NCBI GenBank assembly: GCA_904066235.2
Contig: CAJFCV020000002.1
Coordinates: forward strand, 4,340,001-4,404,000
Source of the DNA: Bursaphelenchus xylophilus
Taxonomy: Eukaryota; Nematoda; Chromadorea; Rhabditida; Aphelenchoididae
DNA: 64,000 nt
Direction: 5' to 3'
Made by a program: the position numbers and the translations under genes. Shown here piece after piece: positions 1 through 11,639 of the stretch. Within the stretch, counting starts at the first letter, position 1; the number at the start of each line of letters is the position of its first letter. The notes beneath the pieces were generated by a model. It was not told where the DNA came from. It saw nothing but the letters and a program-made list of their open reading frames with translations, and did no database searches.

Positions 1-372
1 CCTCCTCAAAAAGCCCTCCGCAAATATTATGCAAATTAACGCAGCCCATTAAATGACAATGGAAAGCGACATTATTAGCGTCATATTGCGAATGGAGGCG
101 GTTTTATAGGGCTGAAACGAGTTGTTGGTCATGTAGTCAAGTCCCACCCCTCGCAGCTGAGACATTCCGGGGGATTTTTGGGGAATTCAAAACAAGTTGG
201 ATTAATTTTGACAAACATTTTGGCCAAAAATAGCGTGAAAAACACTGGGAATGATGTGATTTGCAATAAAATTAGAAATATTACGAAGTGAAACATCATA
301 AAAACTAACATAGCACCAAAAAATATTCAAATTCCTCCCCGAAAATCCAAAAAATGCAAAAAAAATTCAATT

Positions 373-962
373 CTGCGCGGTGCGAAAACAAAAAAATTTT
401 CTTCTGCACAGTGCAAGCCCTAAAAAGATTCACTTGCACGGTGCAAAGTTTAAAAGTTTCGTTTGCACTGTGCAAAAGCGCAGCCGCAAAAACAAAGAAA
501 TCTTTGCACTGTGCATTGTCGCAAAAAGCTCAAAAGCTGTCGCATTTTCCGCACGCTGCAACAAGGAAATCCTCTTTCGTCGTTTGCTGGTTTGCACGGC
601 GCATTGGATCAAATGAAAAAGTGTCGCGAAAAAATTTTTTGCACCGTGCACAGGAGCCATTCGGAAGCCTTCTTGCACTGTGCAAAAAGTAAATTTGGCC
701 GCACAGCGCATTGAAAAAATAGACTGCAATGCGCAAAAAATGCGTTTTGAAAGCAGTGCACGTCACCGAAAATGATCTTGTCTGCACTGTGCGGTGAAAA
801 AAAAGATTTTTGCACAGTGCAGTGGCGAAACTAGGCTAAAATTCTGCCTGCACAGTGCGAAAAAAACGAATTTTGAAAAATGCACAGTGCATTCGAAAAA
901 ATAGGCTAAAATTTCGACTGCACTGTGCAGAATGAATTTTCCCCGAAAAACTGCACTGTGCG
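373..962. repeat. Array of an 11-bp imperfect palindrome TGCACWGTGCA
   Basis: At least twelve close matches to TGCAC-N-GTGCA lie here, for example at 405-415, 435-445, 464-474, 505-515, 640-650, 674-684, 811-821, 881-891 and 919-929. One-mismatch copies are at 593-603, 783-793, 849-859 and 952-962, and weaker ones at 373-383, 700-710 and 725-735. Spacing is mostly 28-45 bp, separated by A-rich filler that itself partly repeats (a GGCTAAAATT block occurs before 849 and before 919). Short ORFs crossing the array are full of C-T-V and H-C-A runs because they translate the repeat; I do not regard them as genes. Function unknown. Confidence 0.85.
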
Positions 963-2213
963 CTCAAACTTTGGAAGTTCAAAGACTACGAAAGTAAGAG
1001 TAAGATTACAGCAAATAAAAAACGATCGGAAAATCGAAATCTGGGGATGAAAAAGAGGCGAATGCCGCCAGAAATCCATTTTTCTCCGCTTCCGGTCAAT
1101 TATTGAATACAAATGAGCTGGATTCGGAGGGCTGCGACTACTTTTTACTAATTATTACTCGTTAATACGAAACATAATGGCATAAGACGCGGGGAAATGC
1201 ACGCTGGACGTGTTCGTTGGCTTGTGTTCGGATTGAAAAAGAGAAAATGAGGTAAAATCAAGTTAAAATGCAAAGCATTGAAAAAAATTTGATGCAAACC
1301 GGCAGCTAAAATTTTTATGGAATGATAGATGACTAATCTACAATATATAATCATGATTTGAAGAAAATGAAACCTCCATCCTACGTGATAACTAACATTT
1401 TCCCCAAAAATGATGACTAAACCACTGGTCACTCTTTTTGCAGACTATATTATGATGTCTGTTGCTTATATACGGTCATTTCATTGTCTTTTTCTCTCGA
1501 TTTCTCGGCTGTTCAAACATTTTGCCCAACTTCCCCTCGGGCAACATATGTTTTTTTGTACGAAAAGACAACAAATCACTCCAAATCTGCGGTTTATCCA
1601 ACATACCGAAGACAATATTTACAAAATATACAATCGTATGTTGAGCAGAGCTTGATAAATATGATGGTTTAAAAGTCGTGTTTCACAAGTGAAAAGTTGT
1701 AAAATTACAAAAATACGGGTAAAAAAGCAAAAAACCAAATAAAATTCTAAATGAGAGACAAAGCACTGGCTAAATTAAAATTCCTAGCAGTTCTAAGGTA
1801 TACTGTAACTACTGGTCGCCGACGGCATCATCGTTGGCTGATGGAAATTGGATTGAATGGAGTTGACGAAGAGAAAAGGCCGGCCGGCTTTGCCATAGAG
1901 CCGCATTCCACACAAGAGGGCTTGATCGCCCGCGACAACGACACTGAAATTGCAAAAATTGAAGAGTTATCATGCTACACTCTGTTTTAAAATGGCAGGA
2001 ACCCTCTACAGTAAGCCCACATCATATCTAGACGACTCTGTAACCTGGCTAGATGAAAACAAGGTGTAAAGGAGTGGTAGGTTGCAAGGTCTGACTGCGT
2101 ATGCAAAAATAATAAACGATCGCAAACTTCCAACCAAAAATCTAGGTTATTTTTGCAAAGTAAAAACTAAAAATCTTGCATCTGCCTTAAAATTAGGGTT
2201 GTTGAAAGCTGTG
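963..2213. other. Intergenic, no convincing gene
   Basis: AT-rich sequence between the palindrome array and the 3' end of the WD40 gene. A 79-codon plus-strand ORF (1751-1990) is open and less AT-rich than its surroundings, but has no recognisable domain or flanking exon, so it is not called. No RNA gene or repeat was recognised. Confidence 0.5.
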
Positions 2214-4903
2214 TTAAGTTTTATAAATCTCTGAGGCCGTTACTTTGAGCACCTATACTGTAAATTGTAAAATACGTGCAAGCTTTCAATCGATTGTAAA
2301 CAAAACAGTGGTATAAACAGTTCTTTGCAAACCCAATTTCTTTGATTTTACTTACTTTCCATCCGCAAATCCGACGCAAGCATGTAACTCCGCATTCGTG
2401 GGCAACGTCTCTTTCCACAAGCAATCTGAAAAGGTAAGCCTTCTTTAAACCGAACCTACTTCCTTCCTCCAGATTCCAAACCCGTACCGTGTGATCGCTG
2501 GAGGCGCTGAGCACCAGCTTCTTCCACGTGACTTGCTGCGGCAGAAAAATGGCTGATTTTACGTTATCTTCATGACCTCGCAACTCCTTTATCACTTCGT
2601 GCTTTCGGAGGTCCCAGTACTAAACGAGGACTGTTGTATTTTAATGAAATGCAGGGACTAACAAATTGTAAGGTCGACCTTTACTTACCGTAACCTCACA
2701 CCCCTCATTCGCCGAGCCTCCACTCGCCGTTAAACAGTAATTTCCATCGCTCGAGCAGTCGCAATGCGTCAAAATCTGATTCCTGGTTGGACTCTCGTAG
2801 ACCACACTCATTGTCCTCGAATCCCACACTCTGAGTGTCCGATCCTCCGACGTCTGGACGAATATATTCTCCTGAGGGACCTTGTCGATATGTGTGACCA
2901 TGTTCCGATTTATTTTGAGCGTCCGAATAGGCGTTGCAGTCTCGAAATCCCACAATCGAATCGACGAATCTCTGGCACCGGAGACAAATTTACTCTCTAA
3001 AATTGGAAGTTATTGTATCGATTGGAACGGCCTACCATCAAGAATGGCCAAACCGCTGACTGTCATGTCATGGGCTTGATATGTTTGGATGGCCATGGGA
3101 TTATTAAAGCGCCATAGTTTGATATTTGTATCACGAGAACCCGAAAGAACGTAGTGTTTGCCACCAACATGCTTGTAGACTACCTGAAAGTTTAAAATTT
3201 AAATTTTGAAGATTAAATTTTAAGGCAGGTTAAATATTATAAATTTTCATAAAAATGCAATATTTCCTGAAAATTTTATTTTGTTGGTTTCACAATTGAG
3301 ATATTCAGTAATCACTTTTGGATGGTTGATGAGAAGTGCTCAAAATGCAGGGCCTAGATTTTAGTGAAATTTGCCATAAATTTAACGCAGATATTTTAAA
3401 TTTGCCTTCAAAATCATCATGCAGTTTCGGCATGAAAAACTTACAAGGGATCGGCAAAAGCGCGCATCCTGGTTTTTTCTTGAAACATATACCATTTGAA
3501 AGAGCGTAAAAAACTGGTCTAGGATCACCTTTTATTAGCTGCTATTTTTGCTTTACGCCCTAGCTAGCGAGCATTTTTAAAAAAATCCTAGTTGGATTTC
3601 ACGACTCTTTGCTGCTGAGGGGCTAAAGAGATTGAAGGATTTATTTTCATATGTCTCATAGTACCTATGACGTCCAACGCTTCACCCTATGCCAAAAAAT
3701 AAATACTTTTTTCCGACCTTGAGATACCCAAGTCGATGCTCACAACGTGTGATCACGCGATCTTTTAGGTCGTGTAACCCAATGCAACATAGCGGGTAGA
3801 AAACATGTAAACCGTTTTCAGACTCAATTTTCACGTACTTTCGGTTACCCGGCTTTACTCTTAAAAATCTGGAAGTCGTGGAAAGTTTCAGCCATAGAAG
3901 ATACCCACTAGTTGCCACTTCAAGGGCAAGGACTACAAATTCGAAAGAATAAAAAAATCTCCGTTTTTTTTTAAAAAACAGCTCTCATTATACCACAAAT
4001 ATCCTCGAAACTCAAACACCACTTCCAGACCTTAGTTGGTTTGTAATATTGAAAAAAGAAAAAAAAGTCTAAAGAGGTTTCGAACCCGGTCCGCAGGTTC
4101 GCCTCGTTCAGCGCCTTACCCCACTAGGACACCGAAGCACTGCTGCGCTGTGCTTTGGAAACCGTTCAGATTTGTTTCCTCGGAAAAAGGGTGAGATAAG
4201 CCTAGAACTAAAGAGTGCTCTCTAGCTAAGGCGTAGAGCAAAAATAGGAGCCAATAAAATGTGATCCTAGACCAGTTTTTTACGCTCTTTCAAATGGTGT
4301 ATGTCTCAAGAAAAAACCAGGGTGCGCGGTTTTGCACATCCCTCGTTAGGATTACAAATATTACATCTATTTTTAAAAGTAATGTTTTCGCAAGAAGTTA
4401 AACTTTCCCGTGCAATATTAGAAAATCACGGCCAAAAAAAACTTTTTTATTTCTAATCCGATTCCCTCATTACGCACTCTATCGTCAAAATTTTTCTAAA
4501 ACTCTCATGATAAAATACTGACCTTAGTGACCTCCTTTTTGTGCCCGCTCCATTTGTTCACACACTCACCGGTATCCATATTATGAACAATGACGTTCTA
4601 AAAACACCATAATCTCTGACATCATCTTACCTTGTCCGAACTCCCACTGATCACAATCCCAGGCCTCACCGTGGCCAAAGTATTTATTGAATCTCGATGT
4701 AACGTTGGCCTGATTTGGGGTTCCTTTCGGAATATTTGGGTTGTACAATGTTTGGTGCTGAAAGCAGTACGTGTTTTTCATCCTTAGGTAATCTCTGGGA
4801 TATGTTTGTTTTGATGGTAAACTTACCCCAAGTCTCGACAAGCTGCCGCAACGAACATGTCGTTGTCGTCATTGGTGGGTAACGTTGAATATCCAGTCCC
4901 CAT
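2214..4903 (-). CDS. wdr-31: WDR31-like WD40-repeat protein
   Basis: Seven-exon model: 4903-4827, 4757-4631, 4597-4523, 3183-3036, 2996-2689, 2619-2356, 2252-2214. All phases close, giving 345 residues; human WDR31 is about 370. WD repeats are clear: GIVISGSSDKNVIVHN, HYVLSGSRDTNIKLW, KFVSGARDSSIRLWDF, FVQTSEDRTLRVWDS and LVLSASSDHTVRVWN. The stretch NMVTHIDKVPQ followed by the QTSEDRTLRVWDS repeat and an EGCE motif matches WDR31, which is linked to cilia in animals. The protein starts MGTGYST, with Gly2 and Ser6 as in N-myristoylation signals. Two introns are only 33 and 39 bp; the 1.3-kb third intron holds an inverted-repeat transposon. The final 13-codon exon is the least certain: an alternative acceptor six bases earlier gives a shorter ending. 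Confidence 0.85.
3444..4345. mobile_element. Inverted-repeat MITE with TTA target duplication
   Basis: Arms of about 125-130 bp (3444-3572 and 4214-4345) are reverse complements at roughly 85-90%, beginning CAAGGGAT on the left and ending ATCCCTCG on the right. The element is flanked by TTA on both sides (3441-3443, 4346-4348). Three-base TWA duplications are typical of PIF/Harbinger-type elements; that assignment is inference. No transposase ORF is present, so it is non-autonomous. It lies in intron 3 of the WDR31-like gene. Confidence 0.8.
4080..4140 (-). other. tRNA-derived sequence inside the MITE
   Basis: Read on the minus strand this contains an A-box-like CCTAGTGGGGTAAGGCGC and a B-box-like GGGTTCGAAACC at tRNA-like spacing. 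The acceptor stem and T stem do not pair well, so I read it as a tRNA-derived relic, not a working gene. Confidence 0.5.
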
Positions 4904-5117
4904 TTTTCAAGACTTCCCATTAAAAAGAAGGCGGTTTCATAGCGTGTTGCGACTAGGAATATTCGGAAACTTTGAGCATGCTCTAAATGATCAAAATTAT
5001 TTAGCAAATCGGAAGATGATCTCATAATCATCAGATCGCGGCGTATTTTATAGCAAGATTATTGAATATTTTGGTGGCGATTTGTGCTAGCTTCCAAAGG
5101 TGTTTATGGGTCCTAAC

Positions 5118-5552
5118 CAGAGATTGCCACGGTCAAAATTTCGGTTCCCGCTCCTGCTCTTAGCTCCCAGAGCCGGAGCCGAGGCCAACTTTGCAGCTCC
5201 GGCTCCGGCTCTTGGCTCCGTGCAAAATTTAAAAAGGCCTCCGGCTCCGAATCCCGGCTCCTATGCCAAATGTTTTTTTAAAATATTTTTCCAAAATAAA
5301 AGTTATTAGTGCCATAGATCATACAGCCAACGTTTTTGCAGTCAAGTGACATCCTCCGCAGTGTTTTTTCAAGCAATTTGGTTTAACAAGATCACGAAAT
5401 TTTTACTTTTCTGACCGCTGGGAAGCCTGGCTCCGACTTTGGGCTCGGGAGCCGGAGCCGACCCCAAAATTTCCGGCTCCGGCTCTGGCTCCCGGCTCGG
5501 AGCCGCTCAGAGCCGGAGCCAAGAGCCGGCTCCGGAGCCGTGGCAATCTCTG
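5118..5552. mobile_element. hAT-like MITE, 8-bp TSD GTCCTAAC
   Basis: Terminal inverted repeats CAGAGATTGCCACGG / CCGTGGCAATCTCTG bound a 435-bp element. An exact 8-bp direct duplication GTCCTAAC lies at 5110-5117 and 5553-5560. The subterminal parts are arrays of GGCTCC/GGAGCC units, while the centre is AT-rich. Eight-base duplications with a CAGAG-type terminus are characteristic of the hAT superfamily. No transposase is encoded. It lies about 200 bp upstream of the WDR31-like start codon. Confidence 0.88.
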
Positions 5553-5560
5553 GTCCTAAC

Positions 5561-8500
5561 TATAAGTGAAAAGTGGTTTGGTAGAAATGGTATATCAAAT
5601 ATTAAGAAAATTTTTATTTGCCTATGTAGAGTGCTAGGGAAATTCAGCACAAAATGGTGCCTTAAATGACGGAATAAATTTTATTTTTACTCTGCCATTT
5701 GACGTGTCAGAAATCATGCGAAAAATCTCGAAAAAGCGCCGAAAAAGTTTCATCCTCCGCGTTGGACTTCTTTTGTTTCAGGGAAATCTCGAAAAAATAA
5801 CATCCTGCGGACACTAACAATCCCCAAATTGGAAAATGTTTTCCACCCAAAAAAGGAGCGAAATGAATGTTAAAGAGAATGGGGCCAGCTGCGAAAATTG
5901 TGGGCCAGGTCGGAAATACCATGGGAAATCGGGAGATAAAAAGTAATTACTTTCTGCGGCCGAGCAAATGTAAAGAATACTTAAATTTTTGTGCTTTAGC
6001 GATCGAAAACGTACGAAAGTGACTGAAAACATGCAAATGTCATGCGGTATATGCTTACACACAACACGCTTAAATTTACATGTTATGCGAGAATTCATTT
6101 TACAGTAAAAAAGAGTCAAGCTGTTTTTTTTAAAATATGTCAGAGAATGTGTCCTATTTTGGGAAATAAGCAACAAATGGACTAAAAATAAAAGGAATCC
6201 AGATGATGCTACACACGAAATATGTGGAAAATCCTATTGAAAATTTATGAAGTTCCCTGAAATACCTTTATGGTATGAATGTTGAATTAAAATGGGCTTT
6301 ATTTTACGGGGAAACGCGGTAAAATACGTCTACAAAATCAACTTGATAACTCAGAATTATAAGTCGTCAATGCATCAAAATTTTGGATGTGAACAATTCT
6401 AGGCCACTCGTAAAATCTTAAAATTTTTAGCTGACTAATTGAAGTGGGGTCGATATATTCAACGATCATTGCAAATGAGCTACCGTAGATACTAAAATAT
6501 TTTTTGGCCGTCCTACATTTTTCCTTTGCTGCTAAAAATATGGACTATAAAATATGATGTTCCCAATTATCTATCAAATTTACCGCCTGGATGGTCTCAT
6601 CAGAACGCTCAAACCTGGTCATTTCCCTGTTTTTTTCTATTTTCTCCCATTCTCCGTTGCCAAGTGACCGCTCAAGTAATGAGCCCCTAAAGAAATAAAT
6701 GTCTACCCTCCTTTTCAAAATACCTGCTTTCAAAACAATCTTTGTCCAAAAAAAACACAAGAAAAAACGGAAGTGACATTCACAATACGATGCCTGAGGC
6801 ATCATGGCTTTGTGCAAATTTGACATTACTGAAGCGGAAGGAAAGGCATTTTGTATTCAAGACACCAGCGAGGGGGGTGTTGTTGACTATGAGGTGCGGT
6901 GTTTGTTGAGTTGGGTAAGGTGAAATTTTGACGAATTAAAAATTGACAAACCAAAAAATATAGATCTTCGATCTTAGTGAAACTATTCGTAAAAATGTAA
7001 TTAATTTAAAATGCTGTTGTATGTGCCAAATCCGCGTTTTTGAATCTTCGCGTAGCAGAAATCCCACATAGCGTGCCTTGACGCTATGTGGGATTATCCA
7101 AAGACGACATTTTTTTTTGCAATTTTCTGTGTGAATTTTTATTTTTATTTCATAACAAATAAATATTGCATAAACATATTGTATACAAAAAGCCTTACAG
7201 TTTCCTGCCGCAGAATTTTACTGTCAATTTTGTTTCCGCATCTCTAGCATTCCCTATAATTTGCAGCGGTTTTTCTCTCATTTTTTTTCCAAAAATACAC
7301 TTTCTCCCATCAAAAAGCAAAAGGGCATACCTCCATTTCCACTCTCTACAATTACCGAGTTAACACTAATTACCCATATATTCAAACCAAAGGATAATTA
7401 TCCCCATCTCTTTGAAAATCTTTCCTAAAAAATCTTGCAAAATAACGAGCAAAACAGATTAAAAATTATGGCGCTAAGAGCTCCTTGCAACCAAATTATC
7501 GAATAAAAAAAAACCATTAAAAAAAGTAATAAATAATACTAAAATACGAATTTATACAACAATTTACTTCTTAAAATTCCCAAAAGCAATGATAAATATA
7601 GAAAATAAGGTGAGATCCCTCGGGAAATCGGAAAAATAATAACCTTCCCTCATTATTCGAATTCAAATGAAGCCAGAATTTCCCCATGGCCAAGACTTTT
7701 TTGGGCCGGAAAAAGAGCGGATACGGGGAGGGGAGAGTAGGGGAAGGTGCTTGTTTTAGGTTTCTTTTCCCAAAAAAGGCCTCAGGCAAAAAAGTTTAGA
7801 CACGAAGGTGGACATGAAAAAGGTGGAACGATGCCATGGAAACGAACGAAACGGGTTTCGAAAAAATTTTTCGGTATTTACTTTTGAGTATGATAGAAGA
7901 ATGTCTGAAATTCAGATTAGGGAGGGTTTTGGGGGAAAGTCTATAGAAAACGTCATTTAAAATAAGTGTGAGGGAAGACCTTTAAAGGGCAGTACAGCGA
8001 TTTTTGAATCGCGCTTTTTACGGCGTGAGAAACAAAATTTCCAAATAATAGTTTATTGGTCTTTTGTGCCATAAAGTCTGGAAAATTTTATTATTTAGTG
8101 GTGTCCTTTAGCCGCACAAAAAATTATTTTTTACTTTTTTGCGGACATTGTTTTGATGGGAGACGAAAAATTTGTTTGACGTTTTGTTTCTCAAGTCCTA
8201 AAAAGCACGATTCAAAAGCAACTGCGCATATTAACGAAGTTTAAGGACTGAAATAATGAAATTAAGTCCAGTTGAGCTTGCAAAAAATGGGAAAAAATTG
8301 AGGCTAGAATATCTAAAGGATGGCTGCAGTTTTTGAGGGCTACTTTGCAAAAACAGTCAAAATTTGGCGCTAGAAATTTAAGATACATTTCTTAGAATGG
8401 CATCGGAAATACAGCAAAAATTCACGAATAGCTAAACAATTTTTTTAGTCACGCAGACTCTGCTCATTTATCGTGTTCTCTCATAAAAAAGGTTCCTAAT

Positions 8501-8609
8501 ATCCGCTGATTCTTATTCTCATCGTCAAGAATTGTAATAATTGCTCAAAGAAATTAGCTTTATTCATATAATCGCTTCCAATCAAATATTACAGTAAAAT
8601 CTTTTCTTC
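5561..8609. other. Intergenic, no convincing gene
   Basis: About 3 kb of AT-rich sequence between two divergently spaced minus-strand genes. The ORFs here lack recognisable domains and splice partners. The only distinct structure seen is the hairpin at 7060-7095. Confidence 0.5.
7060..7095. repeat. Perfect 15-bp hairpin
   Basis: The stem AATCCCACATAGCGT (7060-7074) is exactly complementary to ACGCTATGTGGGATT (7081-7095), with the 6-nt loop GCCTTG. It is isolated in intergenic DNA, with no direct repeats seen flanking it. It could be a small-RNA hairpin, a transposon remnant or chance. Confidence 0.8.
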
Positions 8610-11600
8610 TTACAATTTGGGCTTATTTTGAGTCAAATATTTCGCCAACAACACCCTTCTCATAATCTTTCCCGGCTCATTCCTCGGTATTTTGTCGATG
8701 AATTCCACGCCTCCAGCCAACTTCTTATATGGCGAAACCCGCTTTGCAATGTACTCGTAGACTTCTGATTCTTTCAATTCATTAGACTTTCTGACAATAT
8801 AGCCCCGGGGTTTTTCTCCTAAATCCGGATCTGGCACTCCAATTACCGCAGCGTCCTCGATGAACGGATGCTGAAGAAGAAGGTCTTCTAACTCGGCTGG
8901 GGCGACTTGAAACGCATTGACTTTGATGAGTTCTTTGAGGCGACCAACGATGAAGAGTTGGCCATCTTCGTCTTCGGAGACGAGATCACCTGAAATCAAC
9001 CAGATAACATTGGATGGTTTGCTCAATCTTGTTTATTCAGTGATCCAGACCACGACAAGATTACTTTTTGTTATGTGCCTTGAGGGGCTCTAGGACATGT
9101 TTTTATGTGGAAACCGGTAAACAGCATCTGCTTTTCAAAGAACCACGGTTGGGTGAAAATATCTGGGATTAAAAATTGAGATTCTAAAGAAATATCGGGG
9201 CTTCGGTAGTTGAGCCCCCCACGAAAGGTAGTTCAAACCCCCACTGTTTTGCCCGTTTCACACCCCACATAATGAACAAATTAGAATAATACAAAAAATG
9301 TAAGTGGGGGTTTGATCTACTACGTTGGGGGTTTCATCTAAAACGTAGGGGGCTTGACCTAAAACGTAGGGGGCTTTTTCTAAAACGGAGGGGGCTTCAT
9401 CTAAAACGTAGGTGGCTTGATCTAAAACGTAGGGGGCTTGTGCTGGACCATACAACTTGGATTAATTCTTTGAAATAAATTTTGGGGTTCAGAATGGACG
9501 AGGGGGTTTGTACTGGGTCATGGGGGGCTAAACTGGACTGGGGGGCTGTACTACCTTAGCCCCGAAATATCTTCGACTTATCGGCAAATAACAGAGCTCT
9601 AAAATTTGGCGGGTTTTGGCTAGGAAAAACTACACATTGCCTCATAATTAAATTCTCAGATTTTCTCTTTAATCCATACCAGTTTTTAACCACCCATCGT
9701 TTGTTATCGTCTCTCGTGTATCCCTCTTATTCTTCCAATAGCCTTTCATCATCGTTGGGCCTTTTACCCACAGTTCTCCCGGTTCTTTATGACTGCATTC
9801 TCGGCCGCTTTGAGGGTCTACAATCTGCAAAAAAAGACATTGCAATGCTAATTCTTACACACCAATATTAGAAATAATATGACTTACTCTGTAATGAATA
9901 TTAGGTAAAATAATCCCAACTGCACCGGCCTTTGCCCTGAATGGACTTGAAGCAATGGCGCAGGTCATCTCAGTCATCCCGTAGCCTTGATTGATGATTT
10001 TACAATGTGGAAAACGCCGATAAAAGGCCTCAGAAACTTCTGAAGTCAATGATGAGCCGCCACATCCAAAGTTGACAACACTGCTGACGTCGTACTTATT
10101 CAACAAAGGGGATTTCACAAAGAATGAGAAGAACGAGGGGATCATTGAGACAATCCTTGGCTACAATATAAACCTTGGATATCTTATAAAGTAACTAAAA
10201 ATAAGATGGTAATTACCGACCTTGAATTCAGTTATTGCTTGTAGATACCGTTCAATCTTTAGATCAGCAAATATGATGACAGTATGGCCTCGAAAGAGAT
10301 GAGCGCACAGTAAAAAGAATCCCATAGCGTGATAAAAGGGGTTGAATAGCAGTGAATGGGTTGGAGCGGAGAAATCTACCCCAAAGTTCTTCAAATGCAC
10401 AGAGATTTTGGTTTCTGTGAATCTGAAGGAAAACATAATCACGATCAGTTATGTACTCATACAATGTATACATAATAGCTGCAATCTTCAAAAAATCGCA
10501 AATATTTTACACCGTCTCTCTAAAAATTTGGAGTTTCACATGTTCTTCCTTCCTCGGTGGCACACTTTGCAATGCTCTGCTTAAAAACTTATTCAACTTA
10601 CACCTTGTATGAGACGACTTGAGCGACATAATTGTAATGGCTGATCATCACCCCCTTTGGCCTTCCAGTTGTTCCACTCGAATATGGCAAAACCAACAGG
10701 TCTTCTTTTGGATCAATTTTTACTTTTCTAAAAACAATCGACATCACAAAGATCTCCGGCTCGATGCTTACAAAATATCGAATTGAGGAGGCGCTTCCAT
10801 CACCCTTTTCCATGGAACTACCCGAACTTTTGGTTGTACAATAATTTCGTTCGGTTGTGCGTCCAGTAAGATGACGGTCCAAAAATAATGAAAACCTTAG
10901 GGTATTGTAAGGCTATACTTACTTTCAAAAACTTTAATTGTGAGAAAACTCTTCGCATTTTTCCGAAGACATCTTTGTTCGTCAGCAATACTCTCGCTTC
11001 TGAATTGTTCAGTTGATAAATCCAATCGGCTAAACGGTAACTACATTAATAAGTTGCATAAAAGATTTACAAGGCTTGGCTTTATGACTGAATCCAGTTG
11101 TAACACCGCCAACGGCTGCCACTCCAAGGAAATAAACAGCGAAATGATAAGAATTGGGCAGACAGATTGCGGAGATTTGCCCTTTGTGAAGGAGCTTTTC
11201 ATCCGTCAAGAAACGAGAGAGCTTCTGACATTGCTCTTGAACTTGGGAATAAGTAATGTTCGGTATCGTTGGGTTGTCATAGTGGACCTGAAAGATGTTT
11301 TTTTGACGAACACAAAACTGGGGTAATGGCTCTCAAAATTATGCAAGAGAACAAGCCAAACACATGGTATAGGTCATCATTTGCCTACCGCTTTATGATG
11401 ATAAGACACTCCAGCTTTGCACAAACACAAACACCTCCAAAAACTTACAAAAGCGACTTTGTTGGGCTCTTTCTTCGCGATCTCCCTAATAGCACCCAAG
11501 ATCAAATTATGAAACGGAACCTCGGGCACTTTGACCTGCTCCCCTCGTCGATGAGGGAGCGCCTCCTTCATGACACCTTTATTCTCCATCTGCAGAAAGA

Positions 11601-11613
11601 ACAGAGTGCTCAT
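8610..11613 (-). CDS. Acyl-CoA synthetase / 4-coumarate-CoA ligase-like enzyme
   Basis: Eight exons: 11589 (or 11613)-11449, 11287-11071, 11029-10822, 10727-10602, 10422-10221, 10160-9888, 9824-9680, 8989-8610. All phases close for 563 residues from the MENKGV start, the usual size of the luciferase/4CL adenylating family. Motifs in order: the AMP-binding loop [11 protein letters not shown], the GYGMTE motif, [17 protein letters not shown] with [17 protein letters not shown], and the catalytic-lysine region [11 protein letters not shown]. These enzymes activate carboxylic acids with ATP and CoA; the substrate cannot be read from sequence. The chain ends PKL, which resembles a weak peroxisomal PTS1. 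A polypyrimidine-CAG lies immediately before ATG 11589, consistent with a trans-splice acceptor; an in-frame ATG at 11613 is the alternative. The 690-bp last intron contains a hAT-like MITE. Confidence 0.88.
9197..9563. mobile_element. hAT-like MITE, 8-bp TSD GAAATATC
   Basis: Imperfect terminal inverted repeats GGGGCTTCGGTAGTTGAGCC on the left and, reversed, GGGGCTAAGGTAGTACAGCC on the right. They are flanked by an exact 8-bp duplication GAAATATC (9189-9196 and 9564-9571). The interior holds a minisatellite. The element sits in the last intron of the acyl-CoA synthetase gene. Confidence 0.85.
9319..9441. repeat. 21-bp tandem repeat (minisatellite)
   Basis: About five to six units of 21 bp, typified by TAGGGGGCTTGACCTAAAACG. 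Because the unit is a multiple of three it generates a repetitive minus-strand ORF (A-P-Y-V-L-D-type repeats) that is not a gene. It lies inside the hAT-like MITE. Confidence 0.85.
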
Positions 11614-11639
11614 CGAGTATCGGAGATGTTCGAATGACT

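Noticed and set aside
354..815. Several overlapping ORFs on both strands across the palindrome array
   Set aside because: Their peptides are translations of the TGCACWGTGCA repeat in different frames; no domain, and all frames look alike.
1751..1990. 79-codon ORF as a gene
   Set aside because: No homology recognised, no splice partners, and it overlaps nothing conserved; kept only as a note in the intergenic entry.
9258..9455. Minus-strand ORF with repeated A-P-Y-V-L-D units
   Set aside because: Produced by the 21-bp minisatellite inside a MITE; the unit length is a multiple of three so the frame stays open by construction.
9196..9564. CRISPR-like direct repeats
   Set aside because: Repeats are contiguous 21-mers without unique spacers, in a eukaryotic intron with hAT-type ends.
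10896..10921. Apparent intron of 23-27 bp in the acyl-CoA synthetase gene
   Set aside because: Too short to splice; reading straight through is open and continues the family alignment (QYPKVFII), with the real donor at 10821.
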